Shown here piece after piece: positions 16,211 through 25,680 of a stretch of 64,000 nucleotides of DNA. Numbering within the stretch: position 1 is the first letter of the stretch; the number at the start of each line of letters is the position of its first letter. The notes under the pieces were generated by a model that saw only the letters and a list, made by a program, of their open reading frames with translations, searched no databases and was not told the origin of the DNA. Both the position numbers and the translations under genes were made by a program. The DNA is from Brumimicrobium glaciale (GTDB lineage: Bacteria > Bacteroidota > Bacteroidia > Flavobacteriales_D > Crocinitomicaceae): NCBI RefSeq assembly GCF_004152935.1, contig NZ_SETE01000002.1, positions 248,001 through 312,000 on the forward strand, read 5' to 3'.

Positions 16211-17431
16211 TTACATTCCCATTAATAAAAGCTCGATTTCTTTATAATTAAGGTCAAATATTTTTCCAAGCACTTCACTTGTCAATGTTCCTTTATACAT
16301 ATAGACTCCACTTCTGAATCCGTGATCTCTTTTTATCAACTCTTTGTCACCTCCTTTTTCTCCCATTTTAATTAAAACAGGTGCAAAAATATTTGAGATT
16401 GCAAAAGATGCCGTTCTTGAAACACGAGAAGCAATATTAGGAACACAATAATGAGTTACACCATATTTATCGAAAGTAGGCGATTCGTGATTGGTTAATT
16501 CTGAAGTTTCAAAACAACCCCCTTGATCAATGCTAACATCTATAATTATAGCACCCGTTTTCATGTTACTCACCATTTCTTCGGAAACGATACACGGTGT
16601 TTTTCCAAATGGAGAACGTACAGCACCAATTACAACATCCGCTCTCATTAAAGCTTTACTCAAAACTTTTGGTTGAATAATCGAAGTGTAAATTCTATGT
16701 CCGATAGCTGTTTGTAATCTTCTTAATTTACCCAAAGAATTATCAAAAACCTTCACAGAACATCCCAATCCCAATGCAGAACGTGCGGCAAATTCACCAA
16801 CAGTTCCAGCACCTAGAATTACAACTTCTGTTGGCTGAACTCCTGCAATACCGCCCAACATTACTCCTTTACCATTCTTAAAAGCATTGAGCAATTCGGC
16901 TGCGATATGAATAGATGTATTTCCAGCAATTTCTCCCATTGCACTCACAACAGGAAAATGACCTTCATCGTCACGCATATAATCCCAAGCAATTGCAGTG
17001 ATCTTCTTTTGCATCATTTTCTGCAAAATCTGTTTTGGCTGTAAACTGATTTGAAGTGCAGAAATTAAAGTTTGACCCATTCCCATCATATCTACTTCTT
17101 CCTCAATTGGAGGAGAAACTTTAAACACAATATCACATTGGAACACTTCTTTTCTGTCGTAAACGATTTCAGCTCCTGCTTCAGAGTAAGCACGATCCGA
17201 GAAATTGGCGTTTTCACCTGCTTTGGTCTCGATTTTAATATCATGTCCATTGGCAACCAATAGCGATACAGCCTCTGGAACAAGTGCTACACGGCGTTCT
17301 TGAAATGAATATTCTCTTGGAATCCCAATTTTGAGACTGCCTTTTTTACGGGCAATTTCCAACATTTCCTCTTGTGGAAGTAACCTTCCCTCTTTCATTA
17401 AGCTTTTTAAAATCTCTGGATCTGTCTTCAT
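16211..17431 (-). CDS. ald: Alanine dehydrogenase
   Basis: A 406-residue enzyme of the AlaDH/PNT family that converts L-alanine to pyruvate and ammonia with NAD. The N-terminal domain contains KIGIPREYSFQERRVALVPE and the Rossmann domain starts near VVILGAGTVGEFAARSALG; VSIDQGGCFETSE and HYCVPNIASRVSRTAS are further AlaDH signatures. Transhydrogenase alpha subunits share the fold, but this chain lacks their membrane part and no beta subunit is present, so alanine dehydrogenase is preferred. It is slightly longer than the Bacillus enzyme, as is usual in Bacteroidota. Its start overlaps tsaE by four bases. Confidence 0.88.
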   Translation of the reverse strand: MKTDPEILKSLMKEGRLLPQEEMLEIARKKGSLKIGIPREYSFQERRVALVPEAVSLLVANGHDIKIETKAGENANFSDRAYSEAGAEIVYDRKEVFQCDIVFKVSPPIEEEVDMMGMGQTLISALQISLQPKQILQKMMQKKITAIAWDYMRDDEGHFPVVSAMGEIAGNTSIHIAAELLNAFKNGKGVMLGGIAGVQPTEVVILGAGTVGEFAARSALGLGCSVKVFDNSLGKLRRLQTAIGHRIYTSIIQPKVLSKALMRADVVIGAVRSPFGKTPCIVSEEMVSNMKTGAIIIDVSIDQGGCFETSELTNHESPTFDKYGVTHYCVPNIASRVSRTASFAISNIFAPVLIKMGEKGGDKELIKRDHGFRSGVYMYKGTLTSEVLGKIFDLNYKEIELLLMGM

Positions 17432-17844
17432 ATATCTACTTCAATCTCCCGACCTTCATGATCATTCTTAGTAATATTTACCCATACGCAATCTTCAGGT
17501 AAAAGGTTCTCAATATTTTCCGCCCACTCCATTAAGACTATGTTGTCACCATAAATATATTCCTCAATTCCAATATCATAGGCTTCGTCTTCACTTTCAA
17601 TTCTATATAAATCAAAATGATAAACCTTTCCATAGAATGGACTTTCATATTCATTAACATAACCATAGGTTGGGGAACTTACTTGATCCACAATTCCCAT
17701 TGCTTTAGCAAGATAAGAAATAAAAGTGGTTTTCCCGACACCCATTTCTCCTTTAAAAGCAAAGCATTTGTATTCCTGCATTAAATCAAGAAATTCTGTG
17801 CTAACACTAATTAAATCTTCTTCTGTTCTGGCGTAAAACTTCAT
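17428..17844 (-). CDS. tsaE: tRNA threonylcarbamoyladenosine biosynthesis ATPase TsaE
   Basis: A 138-residue P-loop ATPase that drives the TsaB-TsaD complex in making t6A on ANN-decoding tRNAs. The Walker A motif is GEMGVGKTTF (K38), followed by SPTYGYVNEY and HFDLYRIESEDEA, both diagnostic for TsaE, and VLMEWAENI near the end. Length is normal. It forms a two-gene operon with ald, overlapping by ATGA; porX lies upstream on the same strand with a 72-base gap. Confidence 0.95.
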   Translation of the reverse strand: MKFYARTEEDLISVSTEFLDLMQEYKCFAFKGEMGVGKTTFISYLAKAMGIVDQVSSPTYGYVNEYESPFYGKVYHFDLYRIESEDEAYDIGIEEYIYGDNIVLMEWAENIENLLPEDCVWVNITKNDHEGREIEVDI

Positions 17845-17916
17845 ATAAAGAGGAGTTTCATAAAAAAAAGAATACGAAGATACTAAATTAGCGGCTTCGT
17901 ATTCAAATTGTAAAAC

Positions 17917-19461
17917 CTATTTTTTTCCTCTCATCTCAACAAAAGGAATTAAAATCTCTTCTAATGAGATTCCACCATGCTGAAAAGTATCATTATAGAA
18001 CTTAGAATAATGATTGTAATTATTAGGGTAAACAAAGAAATCATTGTTTCTACTGAACACATAATTATCTGAAATATTGTCCTTTGGTAAATAGGCTTCA
18101 TCAGGATTTTTAACTTCGAAAACCTCTTTTTCCTTGTAATTTAAGTTCTTTCCAATTTTATAACGCAAATTGGTATTCGTCTCCCTTGGTCCAACAATTT
18201 TAATTGCATTATTTACTTTTATTGTCCCATGGTCTGTTGTCAAAATCACCTTTGCTCCTGTTTTAGCAATCTCTTTCATGATATCTTGCAATGGAGAATG
18301 ATCAAACCAGCTTGAAGTCAATGAACGGTATGCAGCTTCATCATCAGCCAATTCTCGAATTACCTTCATATCTGTTCGGGCATGAGAGAGCATGTCTACA
18401 AAATTGTAAACAATCACATTTAAGTCATTATTCTTTAATTGATTGAAGTTTTCATAGAGTTTCTTTCCTGCTTCTAAATTGGTGATTTTTCTATATCCAA
18501 CTTTTACATCACTTCCAAGACGTTTCAATTGCTTGTTCAACAATTCTTCCTCGTGGTTGTTTTTACCACCTTCTTCGTCCTCACCTACCCAAAGGTCTGG
18601 ATATTTCTTTTTTATTTCGCTAGGCATTAATCCCGCAAAAAATGCATTTCTCGCATACTGAGTCGCTGTCGGTAAAATCGAATAAACAATATCTTCTTTA
18701 TCAAAAGAAAAATATTTACTCAACGCCGGACGTAAAACTTGATATTGATCGTAGCGTAAATTATCAACGACCAATAAATAAACAGGTTCTTTTAAATGTG
18801 GCGCAACTCTATCCTTAAATAGTGTGTGCAACATTTGTGGTGCTTGTTCCACTCCATTCAACCAATCTAAATAATTTTCTTCAATAAATTTAGAGAATGA
18901 AGAATTGGCTTCCTTCAATTGCATATCGAATATTTCTTGCATTCCCTGGTCTTCCATTTTTGAGAATTCTAAATCCCAATTGACCAGTTTCTTATACATT
19001 GCACTCCATTCCTCTGCATTCAAGCGATCGCCTAAATCCATCCCAATCTGTCTAAATTCTCTTTGATAGTTGGTATTTATCTTTTCAGAAACCAACTTAG
19101 ATTGATCAAGATTCTTCTTCAAACTCAAAAGAATTTGATTCGGATTTACTGGTTTAATTAAATAATCAGCGATTTTTCCGCCAATTGCTTCTTCCATGAT
19201 GCTCTCCTCCTCACTTTTGGTGATCATCACCACGGGAACCATTGGACGCAGTTCTTTAATTCTCGCCAAAGCATCCAATCCAGAAATTCCAGGCATATTT
19301 TCATCTAAAAAGACGATATCATAAGCTGTTTCCTCACATTTTTCAATTGCTTCGCCTCCACTATGAACGGCCTCCACCTCGTATCCTTTCTGAGTTAAGA
19401 ATATAATATGTGGTTTTAATAAATCGATTTCGTCATCTGCCCAAAGAATTTTCACCTGCAT
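17917..19461 (-). CDS. porX: T9SS response regulator PorX (REC plus alkaline-phosphatase-fold effector)
   Basis: PorX is the response regulator of the PorX-PorY system that controls type IX secretion and gliding. The receiver domain (1-120) has the acidic pair DDE at 9-11, the phospho-acceptor D53 (FLDENMPG) and the conserved lysine in MITKSEEE. The C-terminal effector is a PglZ/alkaline phosphatase-type domain with VDNLRYDQYQVLRP, LTTDHGTIKVNNA and the metal-binding end FQHGGISLEEILIPFVEM; structural work on PorX showed oligonucleotide phosphodiesterase activity. An upstream ATG at 19515 would add 18 residues absent from homologues, so ATG 19461 is chosen (514 residues). It diverges from the HD-domain gene with only 23 bases between. 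Confidence 0.95.
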   Translation of the reverse strand: MQVKILWADDEIDLLKPHIIFLTQKGYEVEAVHSGGEAIEKCEETAYDIVFLDENMPGISGLDALARIKELRPMVPVVMITKSEEESIMEEAIGGKIADYLIKPVNPNQILLSLKKNLDQSKLVSEKINTNYQREFRQIGMDLGDRLNAEEWSAMYKKLVNWDLEFSKMEDQGMQEIFDMQLKEANSSFSKFIEENYLDWLNGVEQAPQMLHTLFKDRVAPHLKEPVYLLVVDNLRYDQYQVLRPALSKYFSFDKEDIVYSILPTATQYARNAFFAGLMPSEIKKKYPDLWVGEDEEGGKNNHEEELLNKQLKRLGSDVKVGYRKITNLEAGKKLYENFNQLKNNDLNVIVYNFVDMLSHARTDMKVIRELADDEAAYRSLTSSWFDHSPLQDIMKEIAKTGAKVILTTDHGTIKVNNAIKIVGPRETNTNLRYKIGKNLNYKEKEVFEVKNPDEAYLPKDNISDNYVFSRNNDFFVYPNNYNHYSKFYNDTFQHGGISLEEILIPFVEMRGKK

Positions 19462-19475
19462 TGTCTGATTATTTT

Positions 19476-19483
19476 TAAATTTG
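19476..19483 (+). promoter_or_regulatory. -7 box (TAAATTTG) for the HD-domain gene
   Basis: TAAATTTG ends one base before the ATG at 19485, so transcription from it would start inside the annotated N-terminus. If real, the HD-domain protein starts further downstream than 19485. Confidence 0.4.
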
Positions 19484-19484
19484 T

Positions 19485-20756
19485 ATGATTTATAAAAGTA
19501 AAGATTTGCGTCCAAACCTCAACATAATTAACAAGAAGAAAATTATTAACGACCCGGTGTATGGTTTTATTTCCCTACCGAAGGATATAATTTTCGATTT
19601 AATAGAACATCCGTTTTACCAAAGATTGAGAAGAATCAAGCAATTGGGAATGTCTCATTTGGTATATCCTGGAGCTTTGCATACGCGATTTCATCATGCC
19701 CTTGGTGCTACTCATTTGATGACCAAAGCAATTCATGCTTTACGTTATAAAGGAATTGAAGTTACCGAAGAGGAAGAAACAGCTGTTTTAATTGCGATTT
19801 TGTTACATGATATTGGACATGGTCCATTTAGTCATACGCTAGAAAGAGATATTGTGAAGAATGTAAGCCATGAAGAAATTTCTTTATTGTTTATGAAACG
19901 CTTATCAACAGAATTTAAAGGCAAGTTAGACTTAGCCATTGAGATTTTTGAAGATAAATATCCAAAATCATTCTTACATCAATTGGTTTCTAGCCAATTA
20001 GACATGGACAGAATGGATTATTTGAACAGAGACAGTTTTTACACTGGAGTTTCTGAAGGAGTAATCGGAAGTGATAGAATAATTGCCATGCTTGATGTTG
20101 TAGACAATCAATTGGTTGTTGAACAAAAAGGAGTTTATTCTATTGAGAAATTTTTGGTTGCTCGCAGGCTAATGTATTGGCAAGTTTACATGCATAAAAC
20201 GGTGGTTTCATCAGAAGTGATGTTAACTTATATACTGCGCAGAGCGAAAACTTTAGTTCAATCAGGTAAAGATCTATTTGCAAGTCCAGCCTTTAGGTTG
20301 TTTTTAGAAAGAGATATTGGATTAGCTGATTTTGAGAAAGATAAAGGTTTGTTGGACCAATTTGCTTTGATAGATGATTTCGATATAATGGGAGCTGTTA
20401 AAGTTTGGCAATTCAATGAAGATAAAGTACTTTCATTGTTGGCGGAACAATTAATTAATAGAAAGTTATTTAAAATTGAAATCTCAACTGAAGCTTTTTC
20501 AAAAGAACGCATTCAATATGAAGTAGATCTAGTCATAAATAATTTTGGTTTAAATCAAGAAGATGCAAACTATTTTGTACATACCGACGTTTTAAGAAAC
20601 AATGCATATAATGAACAAAAGGAAAACATTAATTTATTGATGAAAGATGGAAGTGTAAAAGATATAAGTTTGGCGGCTGATAATTTGAATATTCATGCTT
20701 TGTCGGAACCTGTTGAAAAATATTTTTTATGTTATCCCTCGCATAAGATGAATTAA
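19485..20756 (+). CDS. HD-domain phosphohydrolase (dGTPase/SAMHD1-like)
   Basis: A 423-residue metal-dependent phosphohydrolase. Metal ligands lie in HTRFHHALGATHLM, ILLHDIGHGPFSHTLE and DMDRMDYLNRD, the H..HD..D set of the SAMHD1/dNTPase-like branch of the HD superfamily; a dNTP substrate is plausible but not shown. The start is uncertain: homologues usually begin close to KKKIINDPVYGFI, about 17 residues inside this ATG, and a -7 box directly abuts the ATG. TTG at 19506, or an ATT codon nearer the conserved region, are alternatives. In this order the gene commonly precedes the lpxD-lpxC-lpxA cluster in Flavobacteriales. Confidence 0.85.
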   Translation: MIYKSKDLRPNLNIINKKKIINDPVYGFISLPKDIIFDLIEHPFYQRLRRIKQLGMSHLVYPGALHTRFHHALGATHLMTKAIHALRYKGIEVTEEEETAVLIAILLHDIGHGPFSHTLERDIVKNVSHEEISLLFMKRLSTEFKGKLDLAIEIFEDKYPKSFLHQLVSSQLDMDRMDYLNRDSFYTGVSEGVIGSDRIIAMLDVVDNQLVVEQKGVYSIEKFLVARRLMYWQVYMHKTVVSSEVMLTYILRRAKTLVQSGKDLFASPAFRLFLERDIGLADFEKDKGLLDQFALIDDFDIMGAVKVWQFNEDKVLSLLAEQLINRKLFKIEISTEAFSKERIQYEVDLVINNFGLNQEDANYFVHTDVLRNNAYNEQKENINLLMKDGSVKDISLAADNLNIHALSEPVEKYFLCYPSHKMN

Positions 20757-20844
20757 AGTATGGAAATAGGTGTTTAAATCACCTATTAAAGTTGAATTGT
20801 GGAAAAATAAAGCGAATCAAAGGGTTTTGAACAAACTCTTTTTA

Positions 20845-20852
20845 TATTTTTG
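20845..20852 (+). promoter_or_regulatory. -7 box (TATTTTTG) directly before lpxD
   Basis: TATTTTTG ends four bases before the lpxD ATG at 20857, consistent with a leaderless transcript for the lipid A operon. Confidence 0.45.
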
Positions 20853-20856
20853 AAGA

Positions 20857-21885
20857 ATGGAATTTTCAGCAGAACAAATTGCGGGCATCTTGGAGGGTGA
20901 AGTTCATGGTAATGGACAAGTTATGGTATCTGGCCTCTCTAAAATTGAAGAAGGTCAACCCAATACTCTTACCTTTTTATCAAATATGAAGTACGAACCT
21001 CATATTTATAACACAAATGCTTCTATTGCAATTGTTGCCAAAACTTTCAATCCAACGAAAGAACTACCTTCTACCCTTACCTTGGTAAAAGTTGAAGATC
21101 CATATAGTTGTTTTGCGAAATTACTGGAGGTCTACGACCAAATGAACCAAAAAGCTCCTCAAATTGAAAGAAATGCATTTATTTCTGAATCTGCGAAAGT
21201 GGGGAACGAAGTTTATATTGGTGCAAATGCTTACATTGGTGAGAATGCTGTTATTGGTGATAACGTACGGATTTATCCCAATTCTTATATTGGAGACAAT
21301 GTGAAAGTTGGAGACAATACTACAATTCATCCAAATGTTTCTATTTATCATGACTGTGTGATTGGAAAATCATGCTTAATTCATGCAGGAGCAGTAATTG
21401 GATCAGATGGATTTGGATTTGCGCCTAACGAAAAAGGTGAATTTCAAAAAGTTCCTCAAATTGGAAATGTTATATTAGAAGATCATGTAGACGTTGGAGC
21501 AAACGCTACTATAGATAGAGCTACATTGGGTTCAACTATATTACGCAGAGGTGTGAAAATTGATAATTTAGTTCAAATTGCACATAACGTTGAAATTGGA
21601 ATTAATTCTGCAATGGCTGCACAAGCTGGAGTTGCTGGATCTACAAAGATTGGTAAAGGTGTTCTTATAGGAGGACAAGTTGGAATTAGTGGACATATCA
21701 AAATTTCTGATGGAACACAGATTGTAGCACAGTCAGGAATTCCAGGAAGTGTGAAAAAGCCAAATACTGTATTAATGGGCTCTCCTGCCATTCCAATGGA
21801 TGACTTTAAAAAATCATTTGTTGGTTTTAGAAGATTACCTTTAATATTGAAACGTTTACAAGAAATAGAAGAAAAACTTAAATAA
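20857..21885 (+). CDS. lpxD: UDP-3-O-(3-hydroxyacyl)glucosamine N-acyltransferase
   Basis: LpxD adds the second hydroxyacyl chain to UDP-3-O-acylglucosamine in lipid A synthesis. The 342 residues contain the N-terminal uridine-binding domain (about 1-95) and the left-handed beta-helix of hexapeptide repeats (about 100-285), including [11 protein letters not shown]-type residues seen here as [13 protein letters not shown], with the catalytic histidine in QIAHNVEIG. The C-terminal helix ends with [10 protein letters not shown]. It is the first gene of the lpxD - lpxC/fabZ - lpxA operon, 28 bases before the next start. Confidence 0.97.
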   Translation: MEFSAEQIAGILEGEVHGNGQVMVSGLSKIEEGQPNTLTFLSNMKYEPHIYNTNASIAIVAKTFNPTKELPSTLTLVKVEDPYSCFAKLLEVYDQMNQKAPQIERNAFISESAKVGNEVYIGANAYIGENAVIGDNVRIYPNSYIGDNVKVGDNTTIHPNVSIYHDCVIGKSCLIHAGAVIGSDGFGFAPNEKGEFQKVPQIGNVILEDHVDVGANATIDRATLGSTILRRGVKIDNLVQIAHNVEIGINSAMAAQAGVAGSTKIGKGVLIGGQVGISGHIKISDGTQIVAQSGIPGSVKKPNTVLMGSPAIPMDDFKKSFVGFRRLPLILKRLQEIEEKLK

Positions 21886-21913
21886 AATTACCCGAATCGG
21901 ATATTATTAAGAT

Positions 21914-23326
21914 ATGATTGAGAATCAAAGAACATTAAAAAGTGCTGTAAAGCTTGTCGGTGTAGGATTACACACTGGTGAAAAAGTGACAATAGAATTA
22001 TGTCCAGCTCCAGACAATTACGGATACAAATTCCAACGTATCGACATCGAAGGCGAACCTACTATTGATGCAGATGCAGATTTAGTTGTTTCAACTGAAA
22101 GAGGTACAACATTAGAACAAAATGGTGCTAAAGTTTATACAACTGAGCATGTTTTGGCAGCTTTGTATGGAATGCAAGTCGATAATGCACTGATAAAAAT
22201 TTCTGGTCCAGAGATTCCAATTATGGACGGAAGTTCTTACCCTTTCGTTCAAGCGATCGAATCTGTAGGTTACGAAGAACAAAAAGCAATTAGAGAATAC
22301 CTTATATTGGATGAAGTTATTCCATGGGAAGACACCGAAAAAGGAATTGAATTTTTAGCTGTTCCAGACAGTGAATATAGATTAACTGTAATGGTTGATT
22401 ATAATTCACCAGTTTTAGGAACACAGCACGCTACGATATATAAGATTGGTGAATTTAAGGAGCAAATTTCTACTTGTAAGACATTTGTATTCTTGCGTGA
22501 ACTAGAGTTTTTAGCAAAAAATGGATTGATTAAAGGTGGAGACATCGATAATGCAATCATTTTAGTTGAGCGTGATGACGTAAAGCAAGAGGAATTAGAT
22601 CATTTAGCAAAAATATTAGGCAAAGAGGCTTTAAAAATTAAGCCTCAAGGAATTGGTACTTTGAACAACTACCAAATGAAATTCCAAAATGAGCCAGCAC
22701 GTCATAAATTGCTTGATATCGTTGGAGATTTAGCTTTGGTAGGTAAGCCAATTAAAGCGCATATTTTAGCTGCACGTCCAGGTCACTCCGGAAATACGCG
22801 TTTCGCTAAAGTATTGAAAGATCAAATCAAGAAACAGAAAAATGCTCCACGTAAATTTGATTTAACGAAGGAACCATTATATAACATCAACGATATTGAG
22901 AAAATGCTTCCACATCGTTATCCATTCTTATTGGTGGATAAAGTGATGGAAATTACTGAAGACACAATTGTTGGAGTAAAGAATATCACGATGAATGAGC
23001 CACAATTCACAGGACATTTTCCAGGAAACCCTATTTTCCCGGGTGTTTTGCAAGTTGAAGCAATGGCACAATGTGGTGGAATTTTCGCTTTAAGTAAAGT
23101 AGATGAACCACACCTCTACTCGACTTATTTCATGAAAATTGATAATGTTAAGTTTAAACAAAAGGTAATTCCTGGTGATACAATAGTTTTTGAATTGAAA
23201 TTATTATCTCCTATGAGACGTGGTCTAGTAAATATGGGTGGAAAAGGTTATATTAACGGAATATTAGCTGTAGAAGCTGAAATGTTAGCACAAGTAATTA
23301 AAGATAAAGTAGAAAATGATCAGTAA
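21914..23326 (+). CDS. lpxC-fabZ: Bifunctional LpxC deacetylase / FabZ dehydratase
   Basis: This 470-residue fusion is typical of Bacteroidota. Residues 1-300 are LpxC, the zinc deacetylase committing UDP-3-O-acyl-GlcNAc to lipid A, with GVGLHTGEKVTIELCPA, TTEHVLAALYGM, IMDGSSYPF and the zinc-site region HKLLDIVGDLALVG ... HILAARPGHSGN. Residues 325-470 are FabZ, the 3-hydroxyacyl-ACP dehydratase, with MLPHRYPFLLVDKV, catalytic His in GHFPGNPIFPG and Glu in QVEAMAQ. The fusion ties lipid A commitment and fatty acid elongation to one polypeptide. It overlaps lpxA by 11 bases. Confidence 0.97.
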   Translation: MIENQRTLKSAVKLVGVGLHTGEKVTIELCPAPDNYGYKFQRIDIEGEPTIDADADLVVSTERGTTLEQNGAKVYTTEHVLAALYGMQVDNALIKISGPEIPIMDGSSYPFVQAIESVGYEEQKAIREYLILDEVIPWEDTEKGIEFLAVPDSEYRLTVMVDYNSPVLGTQHATIYKIGEFKEQISTCKTFVFLRELEFLAKNGLIKGGDIDNAIILVERDDVKQEELDHLAKILGKEALKIKPQGIGTLNNYQMKFQNEPARHKLLDIVGDLALVGKPIKAHILAARPGHSGNTRFAKVLKDQIKKQKNAPRKFDLTKEPLYNINDIEKMLPHRYPFLLVDKVMEITEDTIVGVKNITMNEPQFTGHFPGNPIFPGVLQVEAMAQCGGIFALSKVDEPHLYSTYFMKIDNVKFKQKVIPGDTIVFELKLLSPMRRGLVNMGGKGYINGILAVEAEMLAQVIKDKVENDQ

Positions 23327-24092
23327 TCTAGCGTCTGTTTCCTCTGAAGCTAAGATAGGAACCGATGTAACCGTTGAAGCCTTTACATCTATTTATGAAG
23401 ATGTTACTATTGGCGATGGCTGTCACATTGGTCCAAATGTTACCATATATCCTGGAACAAGAATTGGAAACAATTGTAAAATTTATCCTGGCGCTGTGAT
23501 TGGTGCTGTTCCACAAGATTTAAAGTTTGGGGGAGAATACACAACTGTAGAAATTGGAAACAATACTACGATACGTGAATGTGTAACAATTCACAGAGGT
23601 ACCACAGATAAAATGAAAACTTCTGTTGGTGATAATTGTTTACTAATGGGATATGTGCACGTAGCGCATGATTGTACTTTAGGAAACAATGTGATTTTAG
23701 CGAATTATGTTGGTTTATCTGGCCATGTTACCATAGATGATTATGCAATTATTGAAGGCAAGGCTGCAGCACAGCAATTTGTTCATATCGGAGCACATTC
23801 ATTTATAGCCGGAGCTAGTTTAATTCGTAAAAACGTTCCTCCTTTCGTTCGTGCAGCACGTGAACCATTGAGTTATGCAGGAATTAACGCTGTTGGTTTA
23901 CGCAGAAGAGACTTCTCAGACAACGACATTAAAGTTATTGAAGATATTTACAGAATTCTTTTTATTCAAAATAATAATATTTCCAACGGTTTACAATGTT
24001 TGGAAACTGAAATGCCAGATCATAGATTAAAAACTTTGGTGATTGATTTCGTGAAAAGCAGTGAAAAAGGAATTATTCGAGGATTGATGTAA
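23316..24092 (+). CDS. lpxA: UDP-N-acetylglucosamine O-acyltransferase
   Basis: LpxA carries out the first acylation of UDP-GlcNAc in lipid A synthesis. The 258 residues consist of a beta-helix of hexapeptide repeats (about 1-190), with the catalytic histidine region YVHVAHDCTLGNN and the diagnostic GAVPQDLKF ... IRECVTIHRGT, followed by a C-terminal helical domain (RRRDFSDNDIKVIEDIYRILF). The start overlaps the lpxC-fabZ stop by 11 bases. It is the last gene of the operon; about 100 bases separate it from the next gene. Confidence 0.97.
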   Translation: MISNLASVSSEAKIGTDVTVEAFTSIYEDVTIGDGCHIGPNVTIYPGTRIGNNCKIYPGAVIGAVPQDLKFGGEYTTVEIGNNTTIRECVTIHRGTTDKMKTSVGDNCLLMGYVHVAHDCTLGNNVILANYVGLSGHVTIDDYAIIEGKAAAQQFVHIGAHSFIAGASLIRKNVPPFVRAAREPLSYAGINAVGLRRRDFSDNDIKVIEDIYRILFIQNNNISNGLQCLETEMPDHRLKTLVIDFVKSSEKGIIRGLM

Positions 24093-24196
24093 TTATTCTT
24101 CTTCTAAGACAATACATAACAATAAATTAAGTGTCTGAACTTGATAAGTAATTTTAAATTCAGATACCAAATAATCATATTAAACTTCATATTCAA

Positions 24197-25627
24197 TTGG
24201 TAAAACGCGGTGAAACAATAGAACTAACTATTGAAAATTTAGCTTTTGGTGGTCAAGGAATTGCTCGTATTCACGATGATAACGGTGCATTTATACTCTT
24301 CGTTCAGAATTCTTTTCCAGGTCAAAAAGTATTAGCAAGAGTAACCAAAAAAAGAAAAAAACACGCTGAATGTAGTTTATTGAAGGTTTTGGAAAGATCT
24401 CCTCAAGAAATTATCTCAGAATATCAAGAAATTAGTGGTGCACCTTACATTCATGTTCCTCCAACTATTCAAGAAGAACAAAAAGAAAAGGTGACTTTAG
24501 AAGTTTACCGCAGACTAGCGAATCTTCAGAACATTGATGAAATATTTGATGAATTTATACCTTCACCAGATCATTATCATTACAGAAATAAAATGGAATA
24601 TTCATTTTCAAGTATTGAACATGACATCCATACAGATGAAGAAATAGATGATGCATTTGCACTAGGGTTTAAGCACCGCGGAACATGGTGGAAAGTAGAA
24701 AGCTTAAACAAAGCTTCTGGTTTATTTGATGAGCAATGGGAAAACTTCTTAAAAGAATTTAGAGAATTCTTATTTAAAACAGGTTTACCAGCATGGCATC
24801 CACCAAGAAAAGATGGATTCTTTAGACATATCGTAGTCCGTAAATCTTTCCATGAAGATAAATTATTGATTAATCTTGTTACTTCATCTGAAGGAATTGA
24901 AAACTTTGATCTTCATTCTGTTGCTGAATTCTTGAAAGAGAAAATGGGCGACAGAATTGCAGGCTTCCAACATACAATTAACAATAATGTAGCAGACAGA
25001 GCCAAAATTGAAAATGGCGATTGTGTTTTAGCTTTCGGTAAAGATCATGTCATCGAAGAACTCAATGGATTATTCTTCGAAATAAGCATGGAAAGTTTTT
25101 TCCAAACCAACCCAAAAAGTGCTGAACGTTTATACAATAAAGCATTGGATTATGTTTTTGAAGGAAATCGCTCATTAAAAGGGAAAGTCGTGATGGACTT
25201 ATTCTGCGGAACTGGAACAATTGGTCAGCTATTGACGCAGCGCACTGAGGACACAAAAATCATTGGAGTTGATATTGTTGCAGAAGCGATTTCTGATGCC
25301 AAAAGAAATGCGAAAAGAAATAACATCAGTGGAGTTGAATTTTATGCAGCGGATGTGGGTAAATTCTTAAAAGCTTATCCAGATTACGAAGGAAAAATTG
25401 ACACAATTGTACTAGATCCTCCTAGAGCTGGAATAGCGCCAAAAACATTGCTTAAAGTGATTCAATTGGGAGCTGAAAGAATAGTTTACATTTCATGTAA
25501 TCCTTCAACTCAAGCAAGAGACATCAAAACACTTGAAGAATATGGATACAAGACAAAGAAAATTAGTTTAGTTGATCAATTTCCACATACTAGCCATATT
25601 GAGGCTATTGGATTATTTGAAAGATAA
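24197..25627 (+). CDS. 23S rRNA m5U methyltransferase homologue (RlmD/RumA family) lacking the Fe-S cysteines
   Basis: A 476-residue protein with an N-terminal TRAM domain (about 1-60), a central domain, and a C-terminal SAM methyltransferase domain with MDLFCGTGTIG, VLDPPRAG and the nucleophile cysteine in YISCNPSTQARD. These are the RlmD/RlmC/TrmA hallmarks for C5 methylation of uridine. The stretch after the TRAM domain (about residues 75-95, EISGAPYIHVPPTIQEEQ) replaces the usual CxxxxxCGxC iron-sulfur motif: no cysteines are there. The exact rRNA position is therefore uncertain. No ATG exists near the start; TTG at 24197 gives VKRGETIELTIENLAFGG. Confidence 0.88.
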   Translation: MVKRGETIELTIENLAFGGQGIARIHDDNGAFILFVQNSFPGQKVLARVTKKRKKHAECSLLKVLERSPQEIISEYQEISGAPYIHVPPTIQEEQKEKVTLEVYRRLANLQNIDEIFDEFIPSPDHYHYRNKMEYSFSSIEHDIHTDEEIDDAFALGFKHRGTWWKVESLNKASGLFDEQWENFLKEFREFLFKTGLPAWHPPRKDGFFRHIVVRKSFHEDKLLINLVTSSEGIENFDLHSVAEFLKEKMGDRIAGFQHTINNNVADRAKIENGDCVLAFGKDHVIEELNGLFFEISMESFFQTNPKSAERLYNKALDYVFEGNRSLKGKVVMDLFCGTGTIGQLLTQRTEDTKIIGVDIVAEAISDAKRNAKRNNISGVEFYAADVGKFLKAYPDYEGKIDTIVLDPPRAGIAPKTLLKVIQLGAERIVYISCNPSTQARDIKTLEEYGYKTKKISLVDQFPHTSHIEAIGLFER

Positions 25628-25650
25628 AATATTTTATATATCGATTTATA

Positions 25651-25680
25651 AAAGCTGCTCCTTAAAGAGTGGCTTTTTTT
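25651..25680 (+). terminator. Rho-independent terminator after the rRNA methyltransferase gene
   Basis: AAAGCTGCTC / GAGTGGCTTT pair with two wobble pairs around a six-base loop, followed by T-run; 24 bases after the stop codon. The T-run touches the stop codon of the convergent patatin gene. Confidence 0.75.
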
